Of a DNA stretch of 64,000 nucleotides, positions 28,887 through 37,172 are shown piece by piece; positions within the stretch are counted from its first letter, which is position 1; every line of letters starts with the position of its first letter. The notes beneath the pieces are model-generated. The model was given only the letters and a program-made list of their open reading frames with translations, was not told the origin of the DNA and did not search any database. The stretch is from Mycolicibacterium poriferae (GTDB lineage Bacteria > Actinomycetota > Actinomycetes > Mycobacteriales > Mycobacteriaceae), in contig NZ_AP022570.1 in assembly GCF_010728325.1 (NCBI RefSeq), positions 5,394,001 to 5,458,000 of the forward strand. Direction: 5' to 3'. The position numbers and the translations under genes are program-made.

Positions 28887-30602
28887 GTGGCGTACCGCAT
28901 CGCGCGCAGTCACTACGCCGAACTGTACGGGCCCACCACCGGGGACCGTGTCCGGCTGGGAGACACCGAGCTGCTGGCGCAGGTCGAACACGACGCCACC
29001 GTCTACGGCGACGAGTCGGTGTTCGGGGGCGGCAAGACCATGCGCGAAGGCATGGGGGTGCACGGCGACCTCACCAATGCCGACGGCGCGCTGGACTTCG
29101 TCATCACCAACGTCCTGATCATCGACGCCGTACTGGGAATCCGCAAGGCCGACATCGGTATCCGGGACGGCCGCATTGCCGGCATCGGGAAGTCGGGGAA
29201 CCCGCGAACGATGTCCGGCGTCCACCCCGACCTGATCATCGGCGCGGGAACCGATATCCGGGCCGGCGAAGGCATGATCGCCACTGCCGGGGCCATCGAC
29301 GTGCATGTGCACTTCGACAGCGCGGGACTGGTCGAGGAAGCCATGTCCAGCGGAATCACCACGATGATCGGCGGCGGCCTGGGCCCGGTCACCGTCGGGA
29401 TCACCTCGTCGGGACCGAACAACCTGGCGCGGATGTTGCGCGCGGCCGAGGCATTTCCGATGAATTTCGGATTCATCGCCAACGGCAGCGCCTCGAGTGT
29501 CGCCCCGCTGCTCGAGCAGGGACTCGCAGGCGCGATCGGTTTCAAGATCCACGAGGACTGGGGTGCGACACCGGCAGCGATTCGCGCATCACTCGATGCC
29601 GGTGACGAACTCGACCTCCAGGTGCAGATCCACACCGACACCCTCAACGAGTCGGGGTTCTTCGAGGACACGATGGCGGCGATCGACGGTCGCCCGATCC
29701 ACACCTACCACGCCGAGGGCGCAGGCGGCGGCCATGCCCCCGACATCATGCGCGTCGTAGGCGAGTCGTACTGCCTGCCGTCCTCGACCAATCCGACGAA
29801 TCCGTACACGCTCAACACCTTCGACGAGCATCTCGACATGGTGATGGTGTGCCACCATCTCAATCCCCGCATTCCCGAAGATGTCGCGTTCGCCGAGTCC
29901 AGGATTCGCCGCGAGACCATCGCCGCCGAGGACGTCCTGCACGACCTGGGTGCGATCTCCGCGATGGGATCGGACTCCCAGGGCATGGGCCGGATCGGTG
30001 AAACGATCGCGCGGACATGGCAGTTGGCCTCACACATGCGCAGCACTCGCGGTCCGCTGCCCGGCGATGCCGGAAGCGGCGCCGACAACGCCCGCATCCT
30101 GCGCTATATCGCCAAACTCACCGTCAACCCGGCCCGGTTGTTCGGCATCGATCATGAGGTCGGCTCACTGGAGCCCGGCAAGCTCGCCGACATCGTGCTG
30201 TGGGAACCGAAGTTCTTCGGGATCCGACCCGAAGTCGTGTTCAAGGGCGGCTTCCCGGCGTGGTCGGTGATGGGGGAATCCAACGCCTCGCTGATGACCT
30301 GCGAACCGTTGCGCTACCGGCCGCAGTGGGCAGCATACGGCCGCACACCGGCAGACGTGTCGGTCAACTTCGTGGCTGCTGCGGCAGCCGACGCGCGACT
30401 GGGCGACCGATTGGGGCTCAGCACCCCGCTGGTGGGTTGCCGCGGAGCCCGCCGATTGAGCAAGGCGGACCTGCTCCACAACGACTACCTGCCCGACATC
30501 ACCATCGAACCCGACACCTACCGCGTCGTGGTGGACGGCCAACCGTGTGTGAGCACGCCGATGACGCACGTGCCGCTCGGTCGCCGGTACACCCTCAAAT
30601 AG
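28887..30602 (+). CDS. ureC: Urease alpha (catalytic) subunit, divergent lineage
   Basis: 571 aa; the GTG at 28887 follows GGGAGGAGTGAC. All nickel ligands are present: His140 and His142 (DVHVHF), the carbamylated Lys220 (GFKIHEDWG), His249 (IHTDTLN), His275 ([11 protein letters not shown]) and Asp363 (GSDSQ), plus flap Cys322/His323 (VCHH). The stretch that in classical ureases reads THATTCTPG is replaced and shortened ([15 protein letters not shown], residues 166-180). The usual Ala of DSQAMGR is Gly366. The first metal motif is followed by FDSAG rather than WICPQ. It hydrolyses urea to ammonia and carbamate if standard, but the pocket changes leave open a related substrate. The operon contains the full set of nickel chaperones. 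Confidence 0.92.
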   Translation: MAYRIARSHYAELYGPTTGDRVRLGDTELLAQVEHDATVYGDESVFGGGKTMREGMGVHGDLTNADGALDFVITNVLIIDAVLGIRKADIGIRDGRIAGIGKSGNPRTMSGVHPDLIIGAGTDIRAGEGMIATAGAIDVHVHFDSAGLVEEAMSSGITTMIGGGLGPVTVGITSSGPNNLARMLRAAEAFPMNFGFIANGSASSVAPLLEQGLAGAIGFKIHEDWGATPAAIRASLDAGDELDLQVQIHTDTLNESGFFEDTMAAIDGRPIHTYHAEGAGGGHAPDIMRVVGESYCLPSSTNPTNPYTLNTFDEHLDMVMVCHHLNPRIPEDVAFAESRIRRETIAAEDVLHDLGAISAMGSDSQGMGRIGETIARTWQLASHMRSTRGPLPGDAGSGADNARILRYIAKLTVNPARLFGIDHEVGSLEPGKLADIVLWEPKFFGIRPEVVFKGGFPAWSVMGESNASLMTCEPLRYRPQWAAYGRTPADVSVNFVAAAAADARLGDRLGLSTPLVGCRGARRLSKADLLHNDYLPDITIEPDTYRVVVDGQPCVSTPMTHVPLGRRYTLK

Positions 30603-30615
30603 ACAGGAGTCGAGC

Positions 30616-31248
30616 ATGGTCGACAACGATGACCGCGTCGTCCGGATCGGCATCGGCGGCCCGGTGGGGTCGGGAAAGACGAAGCTGGTCGAGACTCTGG
30701 TTCCGCGACTCACGCACGCGGGTCTGAGCGTCGCGGTGATCACCAACGACCTGGTCACCGAGGAGGACGCGCACCGTGTGCGCCGCAGTGGGGTCATCGA
30801 TCCCGCCAGAGTGCTGGCCGTGGAGACCGGCGCCTGCCCGCACACCGCGATCCGGGAGGACCCGTCGGCGAACCTCGCTGCGGCGCAACGGTTGGTGCGA
30901 CAGTTCGAGGACCTCGACGTGATTCTGATCGAATCCGGCGGCGACAACCTGGCCGCGACGTTCACCTCTGATCTCGTCGACTACTGGGTGTTCGTCATCG
31001 ACACCGCCGCCGGCGACGACATCCCGCGTAAGAACGGCATCGGCTTACTGCAGGCTGATCTGTTGGTGGTCAACAAGATCGACCTGGCCCCGCTCGTGGG
31101 CGCCGACCTCGAGGCGATGCGCCGGGACTGCCGCGCGGCACGGCCGGTGAAGCCCACCGTCTTCACCGACCTCAAGTCGGGCCGCGGCCTCGACGAACTC
31201 ACCACCCTGCTGGTCGACGGCGCGATGCTGACGGTGAGCCACGCGTGA
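30616..31248 (+). CDS. ureG: Urease accessory GTPase UreG
   Basis: 210 aa. P-loop GGPVGSGKT (residues 14-22), metal-binding Cys-Pro-His in [30 protein letters not shown] and the guanine-specificity motif [13 protein letters not shown] are all present. It delivers nickel to the UreABC apoenzyme with UreD, UreF and UreE, driven by GTP. It starts 13 bp after ureC and overlaps ureD by 4 bp (GTGA). In most bacteria ureG follows ureF; here the order is C-G-D-E-F. Confidence 0.95.
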   Translation: MVDNDDRVVRIGIGGPVGSGKTKLVETLVPRLTHAGLSVAVITNDLVTEEDAHRVRRSGVIDPARVLAVETGACPHTAIREDPSANLAAAQRLVRQFEDLDVILIESGGDNLAATFTSDLVDYWVFVIDTAAGDDIPRKNGIGLLQADLLVVNKIDLAPLVGADLEAMRRDCRAARPVKPTVFTDLKSGRGLDELTTLLVDGAMLTVSHA

Positions 31249-32084
31249 GCACCCTGGCGCCGATCCGTCCGGGTGAACTCGGCATCGACGTCGTCGCCGA
31301 CGCCGCCGGACGGACCCGAGCCGCCGGGTTGCGGCAACGCTACCCACAGCGCGTCACGACACCTCTGAACTACGACGCGGTTCGGCCCGGCGCCGTCACG
31401 CTGTGTGTGCAGAGCCCCAGTGGTGGAGCGTTTCCCGACGACGACCTTCGGACCACGGTGCGGTGCAGCACCGGGGCCTACCTGCATCTCACCACCCAAG
31501 CGGCGACCCAGGTCTTCGCCGGTGCCGGTCCGGGTGCGCAGCACCGACTGCACTTCACGGTCAGATCCGGTGCGGTGCTGGAGTACTGCCCCGGCACCGT
31601 CATCCCCCACGCCGGCTCGGTCTTCGAGCAGCAGATCGACATCCAGGTCGAGTCGGGCGGTGTCTATCTGGGCTGGGAAGCGCTGGCGTCCGGCCGCATC
31701 GCCCACGGTGAGCGGTTCGCCTACGCCCGCTACGACAGCGCATTCACCATCCGGGTCGGTGACGAGGTGGTGGCCCGCGACCGCCAGGTGATCCGCCCCT
31801 CGGGACTCCCCTCGCCGTCGGGCCTGATCGACGGGGACTATCTGGTGACCTTCCTCGCAGTGACTCCGGGGCTCGACTCCGACCGGATGGTGCACCGGAT
31901 CCGGCAGGTTCTCGCCGCGCGCGTCAATTCCCGCGGCGGTGCCGGGCAGCTGCCACGAAGCGCAGGAGTCGTCGTGCGCGCCACACCGCGCGATGCGACC
32001 GAGCTGAGCGGGCTCCGCCAGGCGCTGTTCGACGCGGCACGCGCCGAGATCTGTCACGAGGGCGAGGGAAGGACCGCATCGTGA
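31245..32084 (+). CDS. ureD: Urease accessory protein UreD/UreH
   Basis: 279 aa from the GTG at 31245, which overlaps the ureG stop. UreD family features are [71 protein letters not shown] and [23 protein letters not shown]. It scaffolds apo-urease and passes nickel from the UreF-UreG complex. It ends overlapping ureE by 4 bp. Sequence identity to standard UreD looks modest apart from these motifs, in line with the divergent UreC. Confidence 0.9.
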   Translation: MSTLAPIRPGELGIDVVADAAGRTRAAGLRQRYPQRVTTPLNYDAVRPGAVTLCVQSPSGGAFPDDDLRTTVRCSTGAYLHLTTQAATQVFAGAGPGAQHRLHFTVRSGAVLEYCPGTVIPHAGSVFEQQIDIQVESGGVYLGWEALASGRIAHGERFAYARYDSAFTIRVGDEVVARDRQVIRPSGLPSPSGLIDGDYLVTFLAVTPGLDSDRMVHRIRQVLAARVNSRGGAGQLPRSAGVVVRATPRDATELSGLRQALFDAARAEICHEGEGRTAS

Positions 32085-32569
32085 AAAGCCAGGCCATCAT
32101 CGGTGACGTCGCCGAGCCCCGCTTCGACGGGCGCCCACGCCACTACGTAGATGTCGGCTGGGGTGACGCCGCCAAGCACCGCCAGCTGGCTACGACAGAC
32201 ACCGGCATCGAGGTGCAGATCATGCTGCCGCGCGGTGGCTTCTTGCGCGAAGGCGCGGTGCTCGCCGAGTCGGCCGAGGGAATCGTCGTGGTGCGACGAC
32301 CGGCGGAACCGGCGATCGTGGTGCATTTCGATGACAACAGCGGCACCGACGGGGCGCGGCGGATGATGTTGCTGGGCTATCTCCTGGGCAACCAGCACGC
32401 GCCCATCGATGTCGAGGGATCCGCCGTGTACGCTCCGCTGCTGACCAGCTCCGAGGCGGCACGGCGGATGCTGGCCGACCTCGGTGTGGTCGGGGATGTC
32501 GCATCCGTGGCGATGGCGGGCAACGGGTGGTCACGGACTTCCGGAAGCCACGATGACCACCGTCACTGA
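32081..32569 (+). CDS. ureE: Urease accessory nickel-binding protein UreE
   Basis: 162 aa; GTG start overlapping the ureD stop. The peptide-binding N-domain is followed by the metal domain with GYLLGNQHAPIDVEGSAVYAP; the His of GNQH is the conserved nickel ligand at the UreE dimer interface. The C-terminus is His-rich (SHDDHRH), as in many nickel-storing UreEs but shorter. It acts as metallochaperone feeding UreG. It overlaps the start of ureF (32553) by 17 bp, so translation is probably coupled. Confidence 0.88.
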   Translation: MKSQAIIGDVAEPRFDGRPRHYVDVGWGDAAKHRQLATTDTGIEVQIMLPRGGFLREGAVLAESAEGIVVVRRPAEPAIVVHFDDNSGTDGARRMMLLGYLLGNQHAPIDVEGSAVYAPLLTSSEAARRMLADLGVVGDVASVAMAGNGWSRTSGSHDDHRH

Positions 32570-33248
32570 CCACGGCGTTGCGCTGATGGCATGGATGCAA
32601 CTGCACGACAGCGCATTTCCCGCCGGCAGGCTCGTTCACAGCCACGGACTCGAAGAATGGCTTGCTCAACGCCCTGATGTAGGCCCTGACGAGGTGAGCG
32701 CCGCGGTGATCGACTATCTCGCCCACAGCTTCGCACCGCTGGACGCGACCATCACCGCCGCTGCCTGGCGTGCAGCCGACGCACCTGATGTGCTGCGTGA
32801 CCTCGATGACCTGATCGGCTCCTACAAGCTCTTCGACAATGCGCGCCACGCGTCTCAGTCCACCGGCGCCCAGCTGGCGACGATGGCGTCACAGAGCGGG
32901 ATGGTCGTGCCCTGCCGCTATCTCGACGGCGTCCTGGCCGGAAACCACGCTGGACACTGCGCGGTCGTGGAGGGCGCCGTGCAGGGCCGGCTCGGTATCC
33001 CGTTGCACACCGCGGTGGCCGGGTCGATCCGATCGATGCTCGCCTCGATGCTCAGCTCCGCCGTGCGGCTGGGCCGCCTGGGCCCGATGCGCAGCCAGCA
33101 GGTGCAGGTCCGGCTGGCTGCCACCGTTGTCGACCTCGCCTGGGACTCCTGCCGACGCAGTCCGCACGACGTGTGGAGCACCGCGCCCGCTCTCGAGATC
33201 AGCGGCATGTGTCACGAGATCCGAACGATGCGGCAATTCGCCTCCTAG
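32553..33248 (+). CDS. ureF: Urease accessory protein UreF
   Basis: 231 aa from the ATG at 32553, inside the end of ureE. UreF hallmarks are MQLHDSAFPAGRLVHSHGLEEWL, the bundle region DDLIGSYKLFDNARHASQSTGAQL and GHCAVVEGAVQGRLGIPLHTA. It bridges UreD and UreG and gates nickel transfer. Last gene of the urease operon; dapC starts 35 bp later in the same direction with no terminator seen, so read-through is possible. Confidence 0.9.
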   Translation: MTTVTDHGVALMAWMQLHDSAFPAGRLVHSHGLEEWLAQRPDVGPDEVSAAVIDYLAHSFAPLDATITAAAWRAADAPDVLRDLDDLIGSYKLFDNARHASQSTGAQLATMASQSGMVVPCRYLDGVLAGNHAGHCAVVEGAVQGRLGIPLHTAVAGSIRSMLASMLSSAVRLGRLGPMRSQQVQVRLAATVVDLAWDSCRRSPHDVWSTAPALEISGMCHEIRTMRQFAS

Positions 33249-33283
33249 ATTCGGCCAACTGGTACGGCGATAGGCTCCGACTC

Positions 33284-34468
33284 ATGACGGTCGAACGCCT
33301 GAAGCCCTACGCGGTGACCATTTTCGCCGAGATGTCGGCACTGGCGGCCCGGATAGGAGCGGTGAATCTCGGCCAGGGCTTCCCCGACGAGGACGGCCCC
33401 GCCGCCATGCTCAGCGCTGCTCAGCGCGCCATCGCCGACGGTGTGAACCAGTATCCGCCCGGCCTGGGTATCCCCGAACTGCGCCAGGCCATCGCCGGAC
33501 AGCGCAGCCGCCATTACGGCACGGAATACGACCCGGACACCGAGGTGCTCGTCACGGTCGGCGCCACCGAGGCGATCGCGGCATCGGTGCTCGGCCTGGT
33601 GGAACCGGGCTCCGAGGTGTTGCTCGTCGAACCGTTCTACGACTCCTACTCACCGGTGATCGCCATGGCGGGGTGCCACCGGCGGGCCGTGCCCATGCGT
33701 CAGGACGGGGACGGCTTCGCCATCGATGTCGAGGGCCTGCGGGCGGCGATCGGTCCCAAGACCCGGGCGTTGATCGTCAACTCGCCGCACAATCCCACCG
33801 GCATGGTCGCCGGTGACGCCGAACTCCGCGCGCTGGCCGCCCTCGCCGTCGAGGCCGACCTGCTCGTCATCGCCGACGAGGTGTACGAACACCTCGTCTT
33901 CTCCGATCCCCCGGGCCGTCGGCACCTTCCGCTGGCGAACTACCCCGGCATGGCCGAGCGGACCATCACCATCTCCAGCGCGGCGAAGATGTTCAACGTC
34001 ACCGGCTGGAAGATCGGATGGGCCTGCGGCCCAGCTGATCTCATCGCCGGTGTGCGCGCGGCCAAGCAGTATCTGAGTTACGTGGGCGGAGCGCCGTTCC
34101 AGCCGGCTGTGGCGCTGGCGCTCTCCACCGAGGACGCGTGGGTCCAGGCCCTGTGCGCGTCACTGCAGACGCGGCGAGACAGGCTCTCCGCCGCACTCAC
34201 CGACATCGGGTTCGACGTGCACAACAGCTCCGGCACCTACTTCCTGTGCGCCGACCCGCGCCCGCTCGGCTACCACGACAGCACCGCGTTCTGCGCCGAC
34301 CTTCCGCAGCGCGTCGGAGTCGCCGCGATCCCGATGACGGCGTTCTGCGATCCGGCCGCCGCCCACGCCGAGCAATGGAAACACCTGGTGCGCTTCGCAT
34401 TCTGCAAACGCGACGACACCCTCGACGAAGCGATCCGACGGCTCCAGGCGCTGCGTCCCCCGGGCTAG
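33284..34468 (+). CDS. dapC: Class I/II PLP aminotransferase, DapC type
   Basis: 394 aa, close to M. tuberculosis Rv0858c. Fold-type I signatures are VNLGQGFPDEDGP, NQYPPGLGIPELRQAIA, VGATEAIAASVLGLVEPG, NSPHNPTGMV, ADEVYEHLVFSD and the PLP lysine in TISSAAKMFNVTGWKIGWACG. Proposed reaction: N-succinyl-2-amino-6-ketopimelate to N-succinyl-diaminopimelate for lysine and peptidoglycan. The ATG at 33284 has no good ribosome site, but it matches the family N-terminus. Its stop overlaps the convergent SRPBCC gene stop by 4 bp, as expected from the Rv0857-Rv0858c arrangement. Confidence 0.85.
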   Translation: MTVERLKPYAVTIFAEMSALAARIGAVNLGQGFPDEDGPAAMLSAAQRAIADGVNQYPPGLGIPELRQAIAGQRSRHYGTEYDPDTEVLVTVGATEAIAASVLGLVEPGSEVLLVEPFYDSYSPVIAMAGCHRRAVPMRQDGDGFAIDVEGLRAAIGPKTRALIVNSPHNPTGMVAGDAELRALAALAVEADLLVIADEVYEHLVFSDPPGRRHLPLANYPGMAERTITISSAAKMFNVTGWKIGWACGPADLIAGVRAAKQYLSYVGGAPFQPAVALALSTEDAWVQALCASLQTRRDRLSAALTDIGFDVHNSSGTYFLCADPRPLGYHDSTAFCADLPQRVGVAAIPMTAFCDPAAAHAEQWKHLVRFAFCKRDDTLDEAIRRLQALRPPG

Positions 34469-34905
34469 GTGGCGCCGTTGAGCACTCGCCGGCGCAGTTC
34501 CTCGAGTGCGACATCCAGCACCATCTTCTTGGCCTTCTTGACCAGGAAGTGCGGTAGCGGCGCGGCCAGGTCGAGGATGAGGTCGAACCGCACGCGGGTC
34601 CGCTCTTCTCCTTCGGGGGTCAGGTTGTACTCGCCGTGCTGGCCGCGCTGCTGAAAGGTCTGTTCGGCGTCCCATACCACCCACCGCTCACCCCAGTGGT
34701 ATTCGAGGACTTCCTTGTCGGTGACGCCCATGATCTTCAACGTCGCCCGGACGTGATGCGGTCTGCCGTCGGGATGGCGATCGAGCACCTCGGCGTCCTT
34801 GTGCAGAGTCGACCAGGACGACACCGCATCGATGTCGGCGAGCGCATCCAGTATCGCCTCCGGCGGGGCCTCGATCACCACTTCCCTGGATGCCCGAACC
34901 GCCAT
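34465..34905 (-). CDS. SRPBCC (polyketide cyclase/START-like) protein
   Basis: 146 aa from the ATG at 34905 (MAVRASREVVIEAPPEAILDALADID). The SRPBCC fold is indicated by the N-terminal strand-helix pattern, WSTLHKDAEVLDRHPDGRPHHVRATLKIMG, YHWGERWVVWDAEQ and FDLILDLAAPLPHFLVKKAKKMV. It resembles Rv0857 and is paralogous to the protein at 36046-36486. Probably binds a hydrophobic ligand; function unknown. It lies 67 bp downstream of far on the same strand, with its end overlapping dapC. Confidence 0.85.
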   Translation of the reverse strand: MAVRASREVVIEAPPEAILDALADIDAVSSWSTLHKDAEVLDRHPDGRPHHVRATLKIMGVTDKEVLEYHWGERWVVWDAEQTFQQRGQHGEYNLTPEGEERTRVRFDLILDLAAPLPHFLVKKAKKMVLDVALEELRRRVLNGAT

Positions 34906-34972
34906 ACCGGCAAATCCTAGCCATCGCGGCAGCCTCGCGCACCGGTTTGTGCAGCTAACCCCGATGCGCCGC

Positions 34973-36049
34973 TCACCAACCGATGTCGTCGACGGGGGTG
35001 GCCTGAGCCGGCGGGGCACCTACCGGAGGGGCCGGGGTCCGAGCGAAACGGGGCGCCGGAGCCGCCTGGTCGACACCGCCGTGGGTCACGATGGTGCCTC
35101 GTGCGCGCAGATGGTCGCCGGCGGCAGCCTCGGTCCAGGTGAGTACCGGCGTCACGCAGGCGTCGCGCCCGGCGAAGATCGCGACCCACTCGTCGCGCGT
35201 TCGGGTCGCGATCCGCCGCGCGAACGCCTCGTGCAGCGCCGGCCACGACGAACGGTCCATCTGCGGCGGCAGTCCGGCGTCGGCCAGCCCGAGGCCGTCG
35301 ACGAGCTCGGCGTAGAACTGCGGTTCGATGGCGCCGACCGCGACATACCGGCCGTCGGCGGTCTCATAGGTGCGGTAGAACGGTGCCGCTCCGTCCAGCA
35401 GAAACGACTCGCGTTCGTCGGCCAGCGTGCCGAGGGCCTTCATCGTCCACGCGATCTGCGACAGGATGCTGACACCGTCGACCATGGCGGCGTCGACGAC
35501 CTGCCCCCGACCGGAGCGTTCGCGCTCGTAGAGCGCCGTCGCGATGCCGACCAGCGCGAGCATCGAGCCGCCCCCGAAGTCGGCGACCAGGTTCAGCGGG
35601 GGAACCGGCGGGCGGTCGCGGTAGCCGATGGCCGACAGTGCGCCGGTCATCGACAGGTAGTTGATGTCGTGGCCCGCCGAGCGCGCGAGCGGGCCGTGCT
35701 GTCCCCAGCCGGTGATGCGGGCGAAGATCAGCCTGGGGTTGACCGCTGCGCAGTCGTCGGGCCCGATGTTCAGCCGCTCACAGGTGCCGGGGCGGAAACC
35801 GTCGATCAGGACGTCGGCCTTGCCGATCAAGTTGAGCAGTGTCGCGGCGTCGGTCTTGAGGTCGACGTCGACGACGCGTTTTCCGCGGTGCAGCAGATCC
35901 GCGTCCTCGGCGGGCATCTGCAGCCCGCCCGGGCGACGGACCCGCACCACGTCGGCGCCCAGGTCGGCCAGCATCATGCCGGTGTGCGGTCCCGGCCCGA
36001 TTCCGCCGAGCTCGATGACGCGGACGTCTGCCAGCGGGCCCCGGTTCAC
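34973..36049 (-). CDS. far: CaiB/BaiF-type CoA-transferase family protein (Far)
   Basis: 358 aa. Class III CoA-transferase/alpha-methylacyl-CoA racemase signatures are PLADVRVIELGGIGPGPHTGMMLADLGADVVRV, HRGKRVVDVDLK, DVLIDGFRPGTCERL, ARITGWGQHGPLARSAGHDINY with the family Asp, and VDAAMVDGVSIL. Matches Rv0855 by context and size. Expected to act on branched acyl-CoA, by racemisation or CoA transfer. Its start overlaps the stop of the SRPBCC gene (36046) by 4 bp, so the two are translationally coupled. The C-terminus is Pro/Ala-rich. Confidence 0.85.
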   Translation of the reverse strand: MNRGPLADVRVIELGGIGPGPHTGMMLADLGADVVRVRRPGGLQMPAEDADLLHRGKRVVDVDLKTDAATLLNLIGKADVLIDGFRPGTCERLNIGPDDCAAVNPRLIFARITGWGQHGPLARSAGHDINYLSMTGALSAIGYRDRPPVPPLNLVADFGGGSMLALVGIATALYERERSGRGQVVDAAMVDGVSILSQIAWTMKALGTLADERESFLLDGAAPFYRTYETADGRYVAVGAIEPQFYAELVDGLGLADAGLPPQMDRSSWPALHEAFARRIATRTRDEWVAIFAGRDACVTPVLTWTEAAAGDHLRARGTIVTHGGVDQAAPAPRFARTPAPPVGAPPAQATPVDDIGW

Positions 36050-36486
36050 CCCTTGGTGACCTTGAGGACCTGCTTGCGAAGTCCCTCGGTGGCGGTTTCC
36101 ACGCCACCCTTCATCGTGCGTTTCAGGATGAACCCGGGCATCGGCACCGACAGGTCGATCGCGATGTCGAAGCGCACGCGCGTCTTGTCGCCCTCCGGGG
36201 TCAACGTGTACCCGGCGTCCTGGGCCTTGAGCTGACTGGCGGATACCAGCGTCCAGGTGACCTCGTTGTCGCCCCAGGTGTACTCGATCACCTGTTCGTC
36301 GGTCAGCCCGGCCGCCTTGACGGTCATCTTCACCTTCTTGGGCCTGCCGTTGTCGTAGCTCTCGAGGATCTCCGCCTTCTGGTACTGCGGCGACCAGGTC
36401 GGGGTGGCCTCGACGTCGGCGATGACGTCGAGAATCTGTTCCGGTGACGCTTCGATCACGACCTCACGAGAATCCTTGGTTGCCAT
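36046..36486 (-). CDS. SRPBCC (START-like) protein
   Basis: 146 aa from the ATG at 36486 (MATKDSREVVIEASPEQILDVIADVE). Same fold and length as the protein at 34465-34905, with shared WSPQYQKAEILESYDNGRPKKVKMTVKAAGLTDE and FDIAIDLSVPMPGFILKRTMK motifs. It resembles Rv0854/Rv0856 proteins next to far in M. tuberculosis. A role with far in lipid or steroid CoA chemistry is plausible but unproven. First gene of the three-gene minus-strand unit; the divergent Zn-finger gene starts 82 bp away. Confidence 0.85.
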   Translation of the reverse strand: MATKDSREVVIEASPEQILDVIADVEATPTWSPQYQKAEILESYDNGRPKKVKMTVKAAGLTDEQVIEYTWGDNEVTWTLVSASQLKAQDAGYTLTPEGDKTRVRFDIAIDLSVPMPGFILKRTMKGGVETATEGLRKQVLKVTKG

Positions 36487-36568
36487 GGCGCGACGATAGA
36501 CCACGGCGACATCGGTGTGGCCCGACTTCACCCGACTGGGCGCCGTTGCGGCGATTACGCTTCGAGTC

Positions 36569-36934
36569 GTGAGCGACGCGGTTGATCCCACCATTCCCCC
36601 GAGCGGCACGGGCTGTGTCGAATGCGAGGCCGCCGGCGGGTGGTGGGTGCACCTGCGCCGCTGCGCCGGGTGCGGTCACATCGGCTGTTGCGACGACTCG
36701 CCCTCGCGGCACGCGTCGGCGCATTGGCGCAGCACGGGGCATCCGGTGATCCGGTCCTTCGAACCGGGCGAGGACTGGTACTGGGATTACGACCGGGACG
36801 AGTACTACGTCCGCCCTGACGGCAGCGCGGACCTGGCGGCCCCACTGAGTCGCCCGGCCGGACAGTCCGTGCCGGGGCCGCGGGAGCGGGTGCCCAAGGA
36901 CTGGATGGCGCAGTTGCAACGGCGCCGCGGCTGA
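36569..36934 (+). CDS. UBP-type zinc-finger domain protein
   Basis: 121 aa with the GTG at 36569 (VSDAVDPTIPPSGTGC). Residues 16-75 hold the ZnF-UBP pattern: CVECEAAGGWWVHLRRCAGCGHIGCCDDSPSRHASAHWRSTGHPVIRSFEP, with Cys and His pairs as in ubiquitin-protease fingers. The tail has YWDYDRDEYYV and a basic end. Such proteins are common in actinobacteria without ubiquitin; the ligand is unknown. GTG preferred over the in-frame start at 36515 because the family similarity starts here. Confidence 0.8.
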   Translation: MSDAVDPTIPPSGTGCVECEAAGGWWVHLRRCAGCGHIGCCDDSPSRHASAHWRSTGHPVIRSFEPGEDWYWDYDRDEYYVRPDGSADLAAPLSRPAGQSVPGPRERVPKDWMAQLQRRRG

Positions 36935-36967
36935 ATGAACGATGGCCCGCCGGGGTAATCCCCCGTC

Positions 36968-37117
36968 GTGACCAAAGACAAGCCCCAGACCACTGAGACG
37001 GACGCCGGCGCCGATGAGGCCGACGACGACGTGATCAGCGATCCCTCGAAGGGTGCTGAGGAAGGCGCCGACTGGGCCGACGAGGGTGGCGCCACCCCCA
37101 GCGGTCCGGCGACCTGA
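36968..37117 (+). CDS. Small acidic hypothetical protein (49 aa)
   Basis: GTG start at 36968, 33 bp after the Zn-finger gene. Strongly acidic, Gly/Ala-rich, with DVISDPSKGAEEGADWADEG and a GGATPSGPAT end. I recall similar very short acidic proteins in other mycobacteria (function unknown). No ribosome site better than GGGGTAA. Followed 9 bp later by a strong hairpin. Confidence 0.6.
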   Translation: MTKDKPQTTETDAGADEADDDVISDPSKGAEEGADWADEGGATPSGPAT

Positions 37118-37126
37118 CGTCAGCAG

Positions 37127-37161
37127 CGTTCGGCCCCCTCGCTGGACGAGGGGGCCGAACG
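37127..37161. terminator. Bidirectional hairpin between convergent genes
   Basis: Perfect 15-bp stem (CGTTCGGCCCCCTCG and complement) with a 5-base loop between the small acidic gene (plus) and the acidic-tailed secreted protein gene (minus). It would serve both strands. Confidence 0.75.
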
Positions 37162-37172
37162 GTGTGCGTGGA

